A DNA stretch of 64,000 bases, taken from Kribbella amoyensis (GTDB taxonomy: Bacteria; Actinomycetota; Actinomycetes; Propionibacteriales; Kribbellaceae). The stretch's first letter is position 1; each line of letters begins with the position of its first letter. Of this stretch, positions 15,974 through 25,270 are shown piece by piece. The notes under the pieces were generated by a model. That model did no database searches and was not told the origin of the DNA. It saw only the letters and a program-made list of their open reading frames with translations. The stretch spans positions 5,518,001 to 5,582,000 of the forward strand of contig NZ_VIVK01000001.1 of NCBI RefSeq assembly GCF_007828865.1. Direction: 5' to 3'. The position numbers were made by a program, and so were the translations under genes.

Positions 15974-18805
15974 TCAGTCGGTGATCACCAGCGCGCCCAG
16001 GTGCCAGAAGCGGTCCGGCTCGCTGTCGAGGACGAGGTCGGCGGTCCGGCCGGTCGCTCCGCCGTCCACCTCGGCGTGGATCCAGATGAACGTGCCACCA
16101 GGCATCTCCGGCGACGTGGCGAGCACCTTGCCCGCTTCGGTGATGATCGTCGGGGGCGTATCCGGGCCGCCGTCCCCGATCAGCGCCGACAAGCGGTGCC
16201 GTCCGGCCGGGATCCGGATCCGCAACGTCCGAGCCGGGTAGTCACCGCAGAAGTCCCGTTGCAGGGCGTCCCAGCTTCCACCACGGTCCCGGCCCTGCGG
16301 CGCGGTACCGACCCACCCGTACCCACGTGTCTCGTCCCACGCCGTACCCGGTGCGAGCCGCGCGTAGCCCGTCACCAGCGGGCTGTCAGCGGTACCGACA
16401 TCCAGGGCCAGGTGGCAGAGTTCGGCGGCCGGGGTGACCACGTACGTCTGGTCCTGCGAGCCCAGTGTGGTCTGACCCGGACTGATGTCGACGGTCAGCG
16501 GGACGTGATCGGCGATGAGCGGCGGTGTCACGGAGAGGGCCACCGTCTTCGACTGCGCCGAGCCGACCACTGCCGTGGTGCCTTCCACCTTCCAGCTCGC
16601 GTCGGGTGGGTGCACTGTCGCCGTGACGGACTGCTCCGCGCTGTTCGCGTTGGTGATCTCCAGGTCGAGGCTGTTGGGTACGCCGCCGAACAGCAGCCGC
16701 CCACTCGGGAACGCCAACTGCAGCCACCCTGGTCCGGTCGACAGGATGCGGGACCAGCCGAAGAAGTACGCCACGATGGTGTCGCGCCAGCGCTCTGCCT
16801 CGACCACGTGGTCGTCGAAGGTCGCCGCGATGTCGCCATGCCGGCTCGCGTCCACCTGGCCCTTCAGCCGGCTCCACGCCCGCTGGAACTCCAGCACCCG
16901 TTCGTACCCGTCGAAGTGGCTGTCGTAGATGTGCTGGATCACTGTCTTGCCCGAATGCAGCTGATGCGTGTACGGCACCCAGTGCATGAACAGCAACAGC
17001 TCGTCCGGGCACCGCTCGAGCGACCCGTACACGTCCTGCCAGTGCTGGGCGTACAGCCCGGTGTACCCGCTCCCGGTCGCCTCGGTCCGGTCGAAGCCGG
17101 TGCCCTCGGCCGTGGTGTGGTGGGACAGGTTCTGCGTGGTCGTCGGCGCGGGGGCGAAGTGCGCGCCGAGCGGATAGGTGAGGTACCCCATCCCCAGCGG
17201 CGACGTGTAGCTCTCGTACACCTGCCAGGACTGCAGCATGATTGCCTTGAGCACCGACCCGACGCGGCGGTCGCAGCCGAAGGTGAGCTCGATCCACTCG
17301 GTCACGACCTCGTCGGCGGTCGCGGTCGGGTCCCAGGCCAGCCGAGCGAATCCGTGCAGGTTCGCCGCGCCCAGTTGGTAGCCGGTCCAGTCCCGGTCGT
17401 CGCCGAGGTTCCCCACTCCCGCGAACCCGACGTTCTCCTGCCCGTACGCGGCCCCGGTGACCACGTCGGACACGGTCGGCCACGACCCGGTCCCCGTGTA
17501 CGTCGGGAAGTCCAGGATCGTCTTCCACTCCGGCACCAGGTAGCACAGGTGGGTCGAGTGGCCGGTGTACTCCTGGGTGACCTGCAGCTCGATCAGCTGG
17601 TTCGTGCGCGGCAGTCCACCGAAGAGCGGATTCACCGGTTCGCGGACCTGGAAGTCGATCGGGCCGTTCTTGGTCTGGACGACGGCGTTCTCGTGGAACT
17701 GGCCGTCGAGCGGATGGAACACCCGGTACTGGTGCTCGGCCCAGTCGTCGAAGCCCTCGTGCACGAACGACCGCCAGACCAGCCGCCCGTCGTGCGGGGC
17801 GAGCCGATCGGCGAGCATGTTGGCGCCCTCGGCATGGGTGCGCCCGTAGTCCAGCGGTCCCGGCTGGCCCTCCGAGTTCGCCTTGACCAGGAAGCCACCG
17901 AAGTCCGGGATGATCCGGTAGATCTCCTCGATCTTGTCCTGCCACCACTGCTGGACCCGGGGATCGAGCGGATCCGCGACGGTGATCGGATCGGCCTGGT
18001 CCTTCGTCAGCGTGATCGGGCTGGCGTAGTTCGCCGATACCCACAACCGCACACCCCACGACCGCAGGACGCCCGCCAGTGCCGCGAGGCCGGGCAGCCG
18101 CTCGGACCGGAGGAACTCGGCGCTCGCGTTGACGTTGTTGACCACGGTGTGGTTGATCCCGACCGAGGCGAGGACGCGGGCGTAGTCGACGTACCGTTCC
18201 CGCAGCTCGGGGAGCTCGTCCCAGACGAAGATGGACTTGCCGGCGTAGCCGCGTTCGACGCTGCGGTTCAGGTTGTCCCAGTGGTTGATCATGCGCAGCG
18301 GAGACGCCGGGCGGTCCGCCATGTCCACCTGGTTGAGCGGGAGTTGCCTCTGGAGGTGCTGCAGGAAGCGGAACGCGCCGTACAACGCGCCCTGCTCACC
18401 GGCCGAGCTGATCACCACCCGCTCCGGACCGTCCAGCCGCTTGACCATGAAGCCCTCGGGACCGAGCCGGGCGAGGCTCTCGGGGGAGAGGACGTTGACG
18501 CCGACCACGACCGCGCCTTTGCCGACCTCGTTGCGCACAGGGATCGCACGACCGAGCAGCCCGGACAGACCGCGGGCCAGCTCCTCACCCGCGGACCGCA
18601 GCACCGGGTGGTTGCCCAGTACAACGACGTGGTCGATGGCGGCCCGGTAGTGGGCCAGCATCGAGCGATCGGCGACGAGTCGGTGCCGCAGCCACAGGTC
18701 GTACCCGTCCTCGGACGGCGGCGCGGCGAACGCCTGGGGTGCCGCCCCGGGGAGCATGGCCGCGGCCAGCGCACCGGCGAGCAGAGTACGGCGTGTGAAC
18801 GTCAT
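15974..18805 (-). CDS. Secreted GH67 alpha-glucuronidase
   Basis: 943 residues. Tat signal T-R-R-T-L-L-A-G with cleavage near A-F-A. N-terminal GH67N domain, then the catalytic barrel. E312 in K-A-N-S-E-G-Q-P-G-P is the acid; D384 in N-G-P-I-D-F-Q and E412 in T-Q-E-Y-T-G form the base pair, spaced 28 residues as in Geobacillus AguA. The enzyme removes 4-O-methyl-glucuronic acid from glucuronoxylan oligosaccharides. The length exceeds usual GH67 (about 700); an additional C-terminal beta region (about 690-943) may be a binding or accessory domain. ATG at 18805 follows GGAAGGAG; an ATG at 18829 overlapping the upstream stop is a second possibility, so the pair is coupled. Confidence 0.92.
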   Translation of the reverse strand: MTFTRRTLLAGALAAAMLPGAAPQAFAAPPSEDGYDLWLRHRLVADRSMLAHYRAAIDHVVVLGNHPVLRSAGEELARGLSGLLGRAIPVRNEVGKGAVVVGVNVLSPESLARLGPEGFMVKRLDGPERVVISSAGEQGALYGAFRFLQHLQRQLPLNQVDMADRPASPLRMINHWDNLNRSVERGYAGKSIFVWDELPELRERYVDYARVLASVGINHTVVNNVNASAEFLRSERLPGLAALAGVLRSWGVRLWVSANYASPITLTKDQADPITVADPLDPRVQQWWQDKIEEIYRIIPDFGGFLVKANSEGQPGPLDYGRTHAEGANMLADRLAPHDGRLVWRSFVHEGFDDWAEHQYRVFHPLDGQFHENAVVQTKNGPIDFQVREPVNPLFGGLPRTNQLIELQVTQEYTGHSTHLCYLVPEWKTILDFPTYTGTGSWPTVSDVVTGAAYGQENVGFAGVGNLGDDRDWTGYQLGAANLHGFARLAWDPTATADEVVTEWIELTFGCDRRVGSVLKAIMLQSWQVYESYTSPLGMGYLTYPLGAHFAPAPTTTQNLSHHTTAEGTGFDRTEATGSGYTGLYAQHWQDVYGSLERCPDELLLFMHWVPYTHQLHSGKTVIQHIYDSHFDGYERVLEFQRAWSRLKGQVDASRHGDIAATFDDHVVEAERWRDTIVAYFFGWSRILSTGPGWLQLAFPSGRLLFGGVPNSLDLEITNANSAEQSVTATVHPPDASWKVEGTTAVVGSAQSKTVALSVTPPLIADHVPLTVDISPGQTTLGSQDQTYVVTPAAELCHLALDVGTADSPLVTGYARLAPGTAWDETRGYGWVGTAPQGRDRGGSWDALQRDFCGDYPARTLRIRIPAGRHRLSALIGDGGPDTPPTIITEAGKVLATSPEMPGGTFIWIHAEVDGGATGRTADLVLDSEPDRFWHLGALVITD

Positions 18806-18825
18806 GGAGTACTCCTTCCGGCCGG

Positions 18826-21096
18826 TCATGACTGGTAGGTCCGGACGTAGTCGAACCGCGCTGTGGTCCCGGTGCCGCCCATGGAGATCAGGCCGAGCTT
18901 CAGCGGACCGGCGTCGGTCGGCAGGTACCAGTAGCTGCCCCACTCCCACTTCTTGCCGTCGAGACTGGTCGCCGCCTGGAACAGGTGCTCACCGGTGTCG
19001 GGCTGCGTGGTGTGGCGCAACCGCAGCCACATGGTGTCGGCACTCGGGCCCAGCTGGATCGCCTCGGGCCACGGACTGGCGTCTGCCCCTGGCCACAGGA
19101 ACGCCTGACGTACCGCGCCCGTCCGGGTGGGAGCCAGCTGGAGCGACTGCTTGCGGGAGGCCCAGGCGATCAGGCCGGCGCGCGCGTTGCCGGTACTCCC
19201 GTCGAACGGCAGGGACAGGCGAGTCTCCACCGTGTAGTCACCTTCCGGGGCGTCCCGGAGCAGCACGGTGGCCAGGTTGCTCTCGTTGCTGAGGTTCTGT
19301 GCCTGGGTGTTCCAGACGAGCTTCCCGTTTTCGAGCTGTCCTTGCTGGGACCCGGTCCACTGCCACGCGGCATCCAGGGAGCCGTCGGCGAAGTCGTCGC
19401 TGAAGTCGGGGAGCTGCTGGCCGATCTGCGGGTCGGCGATCTTCTGCGTGACCGGCTTGTACAGCTGGGCCTTGCCTACGTTGTCGCCGTGGACGACCCC
19501 GCCTTCACCGGCGACACCGACCTGGGCCGCACCCGTCACTCCGTCGGCCAGTCGCACGGTGAGCTCGCCCAACGGGTTGTCGCCTGCCGCGGGAGCGACC
19601 TGGACCGTTGCGCGATCACCGCGGACCTCGACGCTCGCGGTGTGCCAGGTGTCGAACCGAAATCCCTGGTACAGCGGGGTTTCCGCGGTCCCGACGACCT
19701 TGCCGCCGACCCGTTGCTCGACCCGGAGCGAGTTGCGAACCGGGTCCAGCCACGCGACCGCATAGGTCTTCGGCGAGTGGTACCCGAAGACCAGTCCGGC
19801 CTTCCCGGCCGCTGACCTGAGGTCGGCCTCGGCGCGGTAGTCAGCCGGACCACCGGGACGGCTGAGCAGCATCGAGGCGGAGCCGTCGGACGCGACGTAC
19901 CCACCGCTCGCACTGTCCTGGCCGACGGTCCAGTTGCTACCGACGGAACTCCACTCGGAGAGGTCGCTCGAGTCGTTGAACGAACTGCCGGAGTGCCACG
20001 CCGTCGCGGGCGCCTGCTGCGCGCGGTCGGAGGTCCACTGCCCGGCCCGTACGGTCGGCCAGTCGTCGATCCAGTCGAGCCGGTCCATCGATTGCGGCCG
20101 GCCGCCGTACGGGACCTCGAACCGGAAGTCGGAGTTGACCAGGTTCCACTGCTGGCCGGACCGGTCGACCGTCACCGCGTTGTGCCCGGTGGCCGCCAGG
20201 GTGTTGCCGTTGAACGAGTTCACGATCGTGCCGCCGGGCTCCTTGGCCGCCAGCGAGACCCCGTTCGCGTCGAGGAACGGGCCGGTGGGCGAGGTGGACC
20301 GGCCGGCCAGCACCGGGTACCCACCGCCGCCGACGTCGCCCATGCAGCAGCCGTAGCCGGAGTAGAACAGGTAGTACCAGGGGCCGCGCTTCGTCACCCA
20401 GGCGGCCTCGCCACGTTCGCCGGCGACGACCTGGTGGGACTGGCCGACCGTGGTGCGCCCGTCCGCGGACAGCTTGACCACGTGCAGCCCGCCGCGCCGG
20501 AACGAGCCGTAGTACAGGTACTTGGTGCCGTCGTCGTCGATGAACATCATCGGGTCGATCTCCATCACCTCGCTGTCGGCGACGAAGTTGACCACCGGGT
20601 GGCCGATATCGGTCCAAGGGCCGGCCGGCGTCGGTGCCGTGGCTAGTCCGATGGCGGCATCCAGCGCCGTGGATCCGGGGGCGGAGTAGTACATGTAGTA
20701 CTGGCCGTCGACGTAGCGGACGTCGGGCGCCCAGTACCCCTTGTTCGGCCAGCCGGCCCACTGCGGATGGTTCGCCTCGCTGAACGCGTCGCCGAGGAAC
20801 TCCCAGTTCACCAGGTCGGTGGACCGGACCATCGGGAGCAGATGCGGTGGCCCACCGGCTTCGGCGTTCGCCTTGGTCAGGCTCGTGTTGGTGGCGTAGG
20901 CGTACCAGGCGCCGTCCTTGGCGCGGATCAGCCCGACGTCGGAGAAGGCCTGGGCGATGTCGGCCATCAACGGGTTGGCGTAGCTGCCGGGCGGGCGGTC
21001 GGGTGGGGCACCGACGGACGGCGGCCCGGCGAGGGTGGTGATCAGCACCGTGACCAGGGCGGTGACGATCAGGCGGAACGACAGAGTTCGAGACAT
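18826..21096 (-). CDS. Secreted GH43 glycosidase with C-terminal lectin-like domain
   Basis: 756 residues. Sec signal (about 1-30, cleaved near V-G-A-P-P). The five-blade GH43 propeller has D53 (F-S-D-V-G-L), D181 (E-I-D-P-M-M-F) and E230 (E-R-G-E-A-A-W-V), fitting base, pKa modulator and acid. Two further beta regions, about 375-545 and 560-756, look like concanavalin-type jelly rolls (W-H-T-A-S-V-E-V-R-G-D and W-L-R-L-R-H-T). GH43 enzymes are arabinanases, arabinofuranosidases or xylosidases; the pairing with GH67 suggests action on arabinoglucuronoxylan, but the exact bond is not determined. First gene of a two-gene operon, its stop overlapping an ATG of the GH67 frame. Confidence 0.85.
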   Translation of the reverse strand: MSRTLSFRLIVTALVTVLITTLAGPPSVGAPPDRPPGSYANPLMADIAQAFSDVGLIRAKDGAWYAYATNTSLTKANAEAGGPPHLLPMVRSTDLVNWEFLGDAFSEANHPQWAGWPNKGYWAPDVRYVDGQYYMYYSAPGSTALDAAIGLATAPTPAGPWTDIGHPVVNFVADSEVMEIDPMMFIDDDGTKYLYYGSFRRGGLHVVKLSADGRTTVGQSHQVVAGERGEAAWVTKRGPWYYLFYSGYGCCMGDVGGGGYPVLAGRSTSPTGPFLDANGVSLAAKEPGGTIVNSFNGNTLAATGHNAVTVDRSGQQWNLVNSDFRFEVPYGGRPQSMDRLDWIDDWPTVRAGQWTSDRAQQAPATAWHSGSSFNDSSDLSEWSSVGSNWTVGQDSASGGYVASDGSASMLLSRPGGPADYRAEADLRSAAGKAGLVFGYHSPKTYAVAWLDPVRNSLRVEQRVGGKVVGTAETPLYQGFRFDTWHTASVEVRGDRATVQVAPAAGDNPLGELTVRLADGVTGAAQVGVAGEGGVVHGDNVGKAQLYKPVTQKIADPQIGQQLPDFSDDFADGSLDAAWQWTGSQQGQLENGKLVWNTQAQNLSNESNLATVLLRDAPEGDYTVETRLSLPFDGSTGNARAGLIAWASRKQSLQLAPTRTGAVRQAFLWPGADASPWPEAIQLGPSADTMWLRLRHTTQPDTGEHLFQAATSLDGKKWEWGSYWYLPTDAGPLKLGLISMGGTGTTARFDYVRTYQS

Positions 21097-21449
21097 GGGC
21101 GGTCCTCACAGCCGGAGATGGGGGATTCTCGGCGTCCTGTCCTTGGTCCGCTGCTCCCCGTGGGGGGACGGGGAGCAGGGCGGCGATCGGGGCGAATCAG
21201 GGGAAAAGATGATCGATCACCCAGACAGTAAGTGATCGTTAATTCGGCCGCAAGAGTTCGGTTGGACCGGTTCCGGCGCAGCGGGCACCTCGTACTTTTG
21301 GCCGGGGTCCGCGGGCGGGAAGACCAGCCGCGCGCTGGATGTGGGGCCAGGTGGCCGCTCGGAAGGATGGAGCCTGTTCACAGAGCTCGGGCGTATGAGC
21401 CAACCACTCACAGACCACGTGCCCTCGGGGGCCGGCTGGAGGAATTCGG
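21097..21449. other. Divergent intergenic region between GH43 and the S33 peptidase
   Basis: 353 bp without a gene. It must contain both promoters. The GH43 side has GAGGA before the ATG and the palindrome described separately; the peptidase side has GGAGGAATTCGG before its ATG. A G-run block (GTGGGGGGACGGGGAGC) lies near 21162-21180. No confident -35/-10 pair was found by eye, and no small ORF with a good start was seen. Confidence 0.5.
21210..21240. promoter_or_regulatory. Candidate LacI-type operator upstream of the GH43-GH67 operon
   Basis: Perfect 10-bp palindrome TGATCGATCA with the central CG typical of LacI-family sites, followed 12 nt on by GTGATCGTTAA, which also pairs with the first copy as an 8-of-9 inverted repeat (ATCGATCAC / GTGATCGTT). 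It is about 115 bp before the GH43 start. Binding by the LacI-type protein at 14911-15927 is a reasonable inference, not shown. Confidence 0.45.
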
Positions 21450-22940
21450 ATGCGAAGGACGTTGTCCATTGCCATCATCGTCGCGGCGGTCGCGACCGTG
21501 ATGGTTCCGGGGGTTTCGCAGGCGGAGACACCGACCGCGATCAAATGGAGTGACTGTCCGGCGGACGTCGCCAAGGGCGTCCCGATGCCGGAAGGGATGC
21601 AGTGCGGGACCTTGAAGGTGCCGCTGGACCATCGTGATCCGGACGGGAAGCAGATCGACATCGCGGTGTCCCGGCTGGCCAGCAAGAAGCCGGAGCAGCG
21701 ACGCGGCGTGCTGCTGACGAACCCGGGCGGACCCTCGTCCGGGCTGGGCTACCCGGCCTTCCTCGTGGCGACCGGACTGCCGAAGAGCGTCCTGGACAGC
21801 TACGACGTGATCGGGTTCGACCCGCGCGGGATCGGCCGGAGCACCCCGGTCACCTGCGACCTGACCGTGGCCCAGCTGGTGGACGGCAACATCCCGCCGT
21901 ACGCGCGGAACGCGGCCGACGTCGCGAAGCGGGCCGCCGAGAGCAAGAAGCTGGCCGAGCAGTGCGCGTCGTCGAAGACCGCGTCGATGCTGCCGTTCCT
22001 GAGCACCGCCAACACGGCCCGCGACATGGACAAGATCCGGGCCGCCCTCGGCGAGGAGAAGGCCTCGTACGCCGGCGCCTCATGGGGCACCCACCTCGGC
22101 GCGCTGTACACGACGTTGTTCCCGGACCGCAGCGACCGGATCGTGCTCGACAGCAACCTGGACAAGGGTGGCTGGGACTACGCGAGCGACCGGCTCTGGT
22201 CGCAGGGCGTCGAGGACCGCTTCCCGGACTTCGCGAAGTACGTCGCCGCCAACCACCGCGAGTACGGCCTGGGCTGGACCCCGGCGCAGGTGCGGTCGAA
22301 GTACCTCGAGCTCGGGGCGCGGCTGGACAAGAAGCCGGTGGAGTCGCCCGACGGGACGTTCGACGGCAAGTTGTTCCGGCAGATCACTTTCGGCTTCCTC
22401 TACGGCGCCCCGCAGATGCCGGTGCTGGCCTCGGTGTGGAAGTCCCTGGACGCGAACCAGGCACCGCCGCCGCTGCCCGGGGGCGACGACGCCGCGGCCG
22501 GCGCGGAGAACCTGGTGTCCGGCCGGTACTACATCATCTGCAACGACTCGTCCTGGCCGAAGTCGCTCGCGACCTACCAGCGGAACGTGGCGATCGACCG
22601 GATCAAGTACCCGCTGTTCGGCGCGGCCGGGGCCAACGTCCAGCCGTGCGCGTACTGGCCGAAGGCGATCGAGAAGCCGGTTCAGGTCACCGACGAAGGT
22701 CCCTCGAACGTGCTGATGGTGCAGAACCTCCGCGACCCGGCGACCCCGTTGGCCGGTGCGCTGGGCCTGCGGAAGGCGTTCGGCGACCGGGCCGTGATGG
22801 TCACGGCCGACCAGGGTGGACATGGTGTCTACCCGATGGGGAAGAACCAGTGCGCGAACCACGCGGTGACGCAGTTCCTGGTCAAGGGTGAACGACCGGC
22901 CCGCGACTACCACTGCACGGCCGCGGCGGAACCGCGCTGA
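21450..22940 (+). CDS. Secreted S33-family peptidase (tripeptidyl aminopeptidase-like)
   Basis: 496 residues. Signal peptide 1-25 (cut after S-Q-A). Alpha/beta-hydrolase with N-P-G-G-P-S-S-G oxyanion region, nucleophile S211 in Y-A-G-A-S-W-G-T-H-L-G, Asp in N-L-R-D-P-A-T-P and His in G-G-H-G-V-Y. The nucleophile motif has W where most relatives have Y. A cap with paired cysteines (C-A-S-S / I-C-N-D-S) and a C-terminal C-x8-9-C pattern (Q-C-A-N-H, Y-H-C-T) matches the TAP-like C-terminal domain. Such enzymes trim tripeptides or prolyl peptides outside the cell. ATG follows GGAGGAATTCGG. Confidence 0.88.
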   Translation: MRRTLSIAIIVAAVATVMVPGVSQAETPTAIKWSDCPADVAKGVPMPEGMQCGTLKVPLDHRDPDGKQIDIAVSRLASKKPEQRRGVLLTNPGGPSSGLGYPAFLVATGLPKSVLDSYDVIGFDPRGIGRSTPVTCDLTVAQLVDGNIPPYARNAADVAKRAAESKKLAEQCASSKTASMLPFLSTANTARDMDKIRAALGEEKASYAGASWGTHLGALYTTLFPDRSDRIVLDSNLDKGGWDYASDRLWSQGVEDRFPDFAKYVAANHREYGLGWTPAQVRSKYLELGARLDKKPVESPDGTFDGKLFRQITFGFLYGAPQMPVLASVWKSLDANQAPPPLPGGDDAAAGAENLVSGRYYIICNDSSWPKSLATYQRNVAIDRIKYPLFGAAGANVQPCAYWPKAIEKPVQVTDEGPSNVLMVQNLRDPATPLAGALGLRKAFGDRAVMVTADQGGHGVYPMGKNQCANHAVTQFLVKGERPARDYHCTAAAEPR

Positions 22941-22957
22941 GGCAACAGTCCGATGGC

Positions 22958-22992
22958 GGACGGGCGCGCCGGGTACACCGGCGCGCCCGTCC
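22958..22992. terminator. Strong hairpin terminator after the S33 peptidase gene
   Basis: Perfect 15-bp inverted repeat GGACGGGCGCGCCGG / CCGGCGCGCCCGTCC, loop GTACA, 17 bp after the stop codon. Confidence 0.8.
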
Positions 22993-23049
22993 CAGTACCG
23001 TCGGCGGGGCACCTTCGATTTCGCCAGCGCAGGAAGGACGTCGACACCG

Positions 23050-24249
23050 GTGATCAGAAGAGCCAACCGGCCGGTGCGGCGCGGCCTGCTGATCGTCGAG
23101 GTCATGCTGCTGGGCGGGCTGAATCTCGAGCAGGCCGTCCGGAAGCTGATCCTGCAGGGACCGCCACCGGTCGGCGAGTTGCTCTACTTCGCGGCCGCTG
23201 TGGTGATCGCTGTGCTCGCGCTGTTGCGGCGCCGCTATCCAGAGCGGATCACCGAGCTCGCGGCCGGTGCGATCGCGGTGTCCCTGGCCTGCAGTGCGGT
23301 CGGGTTCCTGGCGAAGCCGGCCGCGGACTTCTCCGGCGACAGCGAGACGCTCGCGTTGCTCCTGCTGGTCGGGGCCGCCTGTCATCGACTGCCACCGGCT
23401 CAGGCCGGCGCGGTGGCGCTGGTCGGTGGGGTCACGATCGCCTCCGCACCGATCCTGCGCTACGGCAACGACTCCGCCGCGCTCACCGTCGCGGTGCTGT
23501 GGGCCATGGTGTGGGGTGCCACGGTCGCGGTCGGCCTGATTCTGCGGGACGGCAACGCGCGCCGCGAGGCCGCCCTCACCGCCGCCCGGAACAGGGAACG
23601 CTTGGCGCTGGCGCGTGAGTTGCACGACCTGGTGGCCCACCACATCACCGGGGTGGTGGTGCGTACTCAGGCAGCGCAGGTCGTGCTGGCCGACGGACCC
23701 GAGCAGGAGACCCTGCAGGACATCGAACGCGCCGGTGCGGAGGCGCTGGCCGCGGTGCGACGGCTGGTGATGATGCTGCGGAGCCCGGAGCAGGAGTTAC
23801 CCGTCACCACCGGCAGTCTGTTGGAGACGGTCGAGGCCGCGGTCGCTGGGGACGACGCCGTCACGCTGCGCCTGGCACCCGGTCTCGCGGAGCTCGCTGT
23901 CGCTCCGGAGACGGTGTCGACCGTGCATCGCGTGGTGCTCGAATCGCTGACCAATGTCCGCAGACACGCGCCCGACGCGCGGCGGGTGACCGTCACGGTG
24001 GAGCACGCCGTCGAAGGGGGTCGGCAGTGCTTGCTGGTCGAGGTTCTCAACGACGGTCTCCGGCCCGGCCGCACCCGGCGCTCGGCGGGCGGCTACGGTC
24101 TGATCGGCATGGGCGAGCGGATCGACGCCCTGGACGGCCGGCTCACCGCCGGCGAACACGGCGAACGCGGCTGGCGGGTGCTGGCCGAGTTGCCGCTCCC
24201 GGGTGGCGTGGTCGCGACCCGGCGACGCGAGGAAGGAACGGCACAGTGA
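23050..24249 (+). CDS. NarL-type sensor histidine kinase (HisKA_3)
   Basis: 399 residues. Four or five membrane segments in residues 12-165, then H192 in L-A-R-E-L-H-D-L-V-A-H-H, the H-box of the HisKA_3 group, and a C-terminal ATPase domain with N-V-R-R-H-A (N box) and G-G-Y-G-L-I-G-M-G-E-R (G box). No separate sensor domain; such kinases are thought to sense membrane or envelope conditions. GTG at 23050 is preceded by AGGAAGGA; longer frames to the left run through the terminator of the previous gene. Stop overlaps the response-regulator start. Confidence 0.9.
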   Translation: MIRRANRPVRRGLLIVEVMLLGGLNLEQAVRKLILQGPPPVGELLYFAAAVVIAVLALLRRRYPERITELAAGAIAVSLACSAVGFLAKPAADFSGDSETLALLLLVGAACHRLPPAQAGAVALVGGVTIASAPILRYGNDSAALTVAVLWAMVWGATVAVGLILRDGNARREAALTAARNRERLALARELHDLVAHHITGVVVRTQAAQVVLADGPEQETLQDIERAGAEALAAVRRLVMMLRSPEQELPVTTGSLLETVEAAVAGDDAVTLRLAPGLAELAVAPETVSTVHRVVLESLTNVRRHAPDARRVTVTVEHAVEGGRQCLLVEVLNDGLRPGRTRRSAGGYGLIGMGERIDALDGRLTAGEHGERGWRVLAELPLPGGVVATRRREEGTAQ

Positions 24250-24893
24250 CACTGCGGGTCTTGCTCGCGGACGACCAGGCGATGGTACGGACCGGCTTCC
24301 GGCTGATCCTGGAGCGGGAGCCCGACATCGAGGTCGTCGGTGAGGCCGAGAACGGGAAGGAAGCCGTCGCCCTCGCCCAGGAGCTGCGCCCGGACGTCAC
24401 GTTGATGGACATCCGGATGCCGTTGATGGACGGGCTGACGGCGACCAAGCTGCTGGCCGGACCCGAGGTGGCTGATCCGTTGCGGGTGCTGGTGGTGACG
24501 ACCTTCGACCTCGACGAGCTCGTCCACGAGGCGCTCCGGTCCGGTGCCTGCGGCTTCCTCCTGAAGGACGCCGGGCCCCGGTTGTTGGTGGAAGCTGTGC
24601 ACGCCGGGGCGAACGGTGAGTCGTTGGTGTCTCCGTCGATCACGACGCGGTTGCTCGAACACTTCACCACCTCGGGCGGCCGAGCGCGGCCGGCGGTACC
24701 GGCACTGACTCAGCGCGAGCTCGACGTGACGAAGGCGGTCGCCCGGGGCCGGACCAACGCCGAGATCACCGAGGAACTGACGATCTCGCTGTCGACCGTG
24801 AAGTCTCACCTGGCCTCGATCCAGCGCAAGATCACCGCCCGCAATCGGACCGAGATCGCTGTCTGGGCTTGGGAATCAGGCCTCGTCCGCTAG
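24246..24893 (+). CDS. NarL/FixJ-family response regulator
   Basis: 215 residues. Receiver with D9-D10 pocket, phospho-acceptor D55 in T-L-M-D-I-R-M-P, T in V-T-T-F and K in L-L-K-D-A; C-terminal LuxR-type HTH L-T-Q-R-E-L-D-V-T-K-A-V-A-R-G-R-T-N-A-E-I with S-T-V-K-S-H-L-A-S-I. GTG start overlaps the kinase stop (GTGA), so kinase and regulator form one coupled unit. No target genes are evident next to it. Its stop overlaps that of the convergent VOC gene by 4 nt. Confidence 0.92.
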   Translation: MTLRVLLADDQAMVRTGFRLILEREPDIEVVGEAENGKEAVALAQELRPDVTLMDIRMPLMDGLTATKLLAGPEVADPLRVLVVTTFDLDELVHEALRSGACGFLLKDAGPRLLVEAVHAGANGESLVSPSITTRLLEHFTTSGGRARPAVPALTQRELDVTKAVARGRTNAEITEELTISLSTVKSHLASIQRKITARNRTEIAVWAWESGLVR

Positions 24894-25267
24894 GCAGGGC
24901 TCGCGGGTTCGAAGAGCTCGACGAGGTTGCCGGCCGGGTCGGCGACGAGGATCTGCCGGCCGCCCGGTCCGGTGGTGAGCTCGCTGCGGAACGGTACGCC
25001 GTCGCCGCGAAGGCGTTCGATCTCGGCGTCGAGGTCGGCGACGATCAGGTGGATGCGATTGCGCCCTGGTCCGGCCGCGGTCGCGGGTGTGGCGCGAGCG
25101 CCTGACGACTGCGGTCCGGAGAGAAGGACACGCAGGGAGCCGCGCGTCACGTCGGCGAAGGCGGGCGCCGGGTTGCTCCGCAGTTCGAAGCCGAGGCGCT
25201 TGGTGTAGAAGTCGACGGCCGCCGACACGTCGTCGACGATGTACCGCACGTTCGCGGAGGTGTCCAC
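24890..25267 (-). CDS. VOC-superfamily (glyoxalase/bleomycin-resistance fold) protein
   Basis: 125 residues, GTG start. One VOC module of two beta-alpha-beta-beta-beta units: Y-I-V-D-D-V-S-A-A-V-D-F-Y-T-K-R-L-G-F-E-L and H-L-I-V-A-D-L-D-A-E-I-E-R-L, ending D-P-A-G-N-L-V-E-L-F-E-P. The last E and the H of H-L-I-V could be metal ligands. Substrate unknown. It starts 4 nt after the stop of the ArsR-ArsC fusion gene, so it is the second gene of that operon and may bind an arsenical or thiol adduct, which is only an inference from context. Confidence 0.82.
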   Translation of the reverse strand: MDTSANVRYIVDDVSAAVDFYTKRLGFELRSNPAPAFADVTRGSLRVLLSGPQSSGARATPATAAGPGRNRIHLIVADLDAEIERLRGDGVPFRSELTTGPGGRQILVADPAGNLVELFEPASPA

Positions 25268-25270
25268 GAT

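Noticed and set aside
15824..18838. A 1004-codon frame opposite the GH67 gene
   Set aside because: It is the antisense shadow of a real gene in high-GC DNA; the protein is His/Arg/Val-rich without any domain, while the minus strand has clear GH67 catalytic residues.
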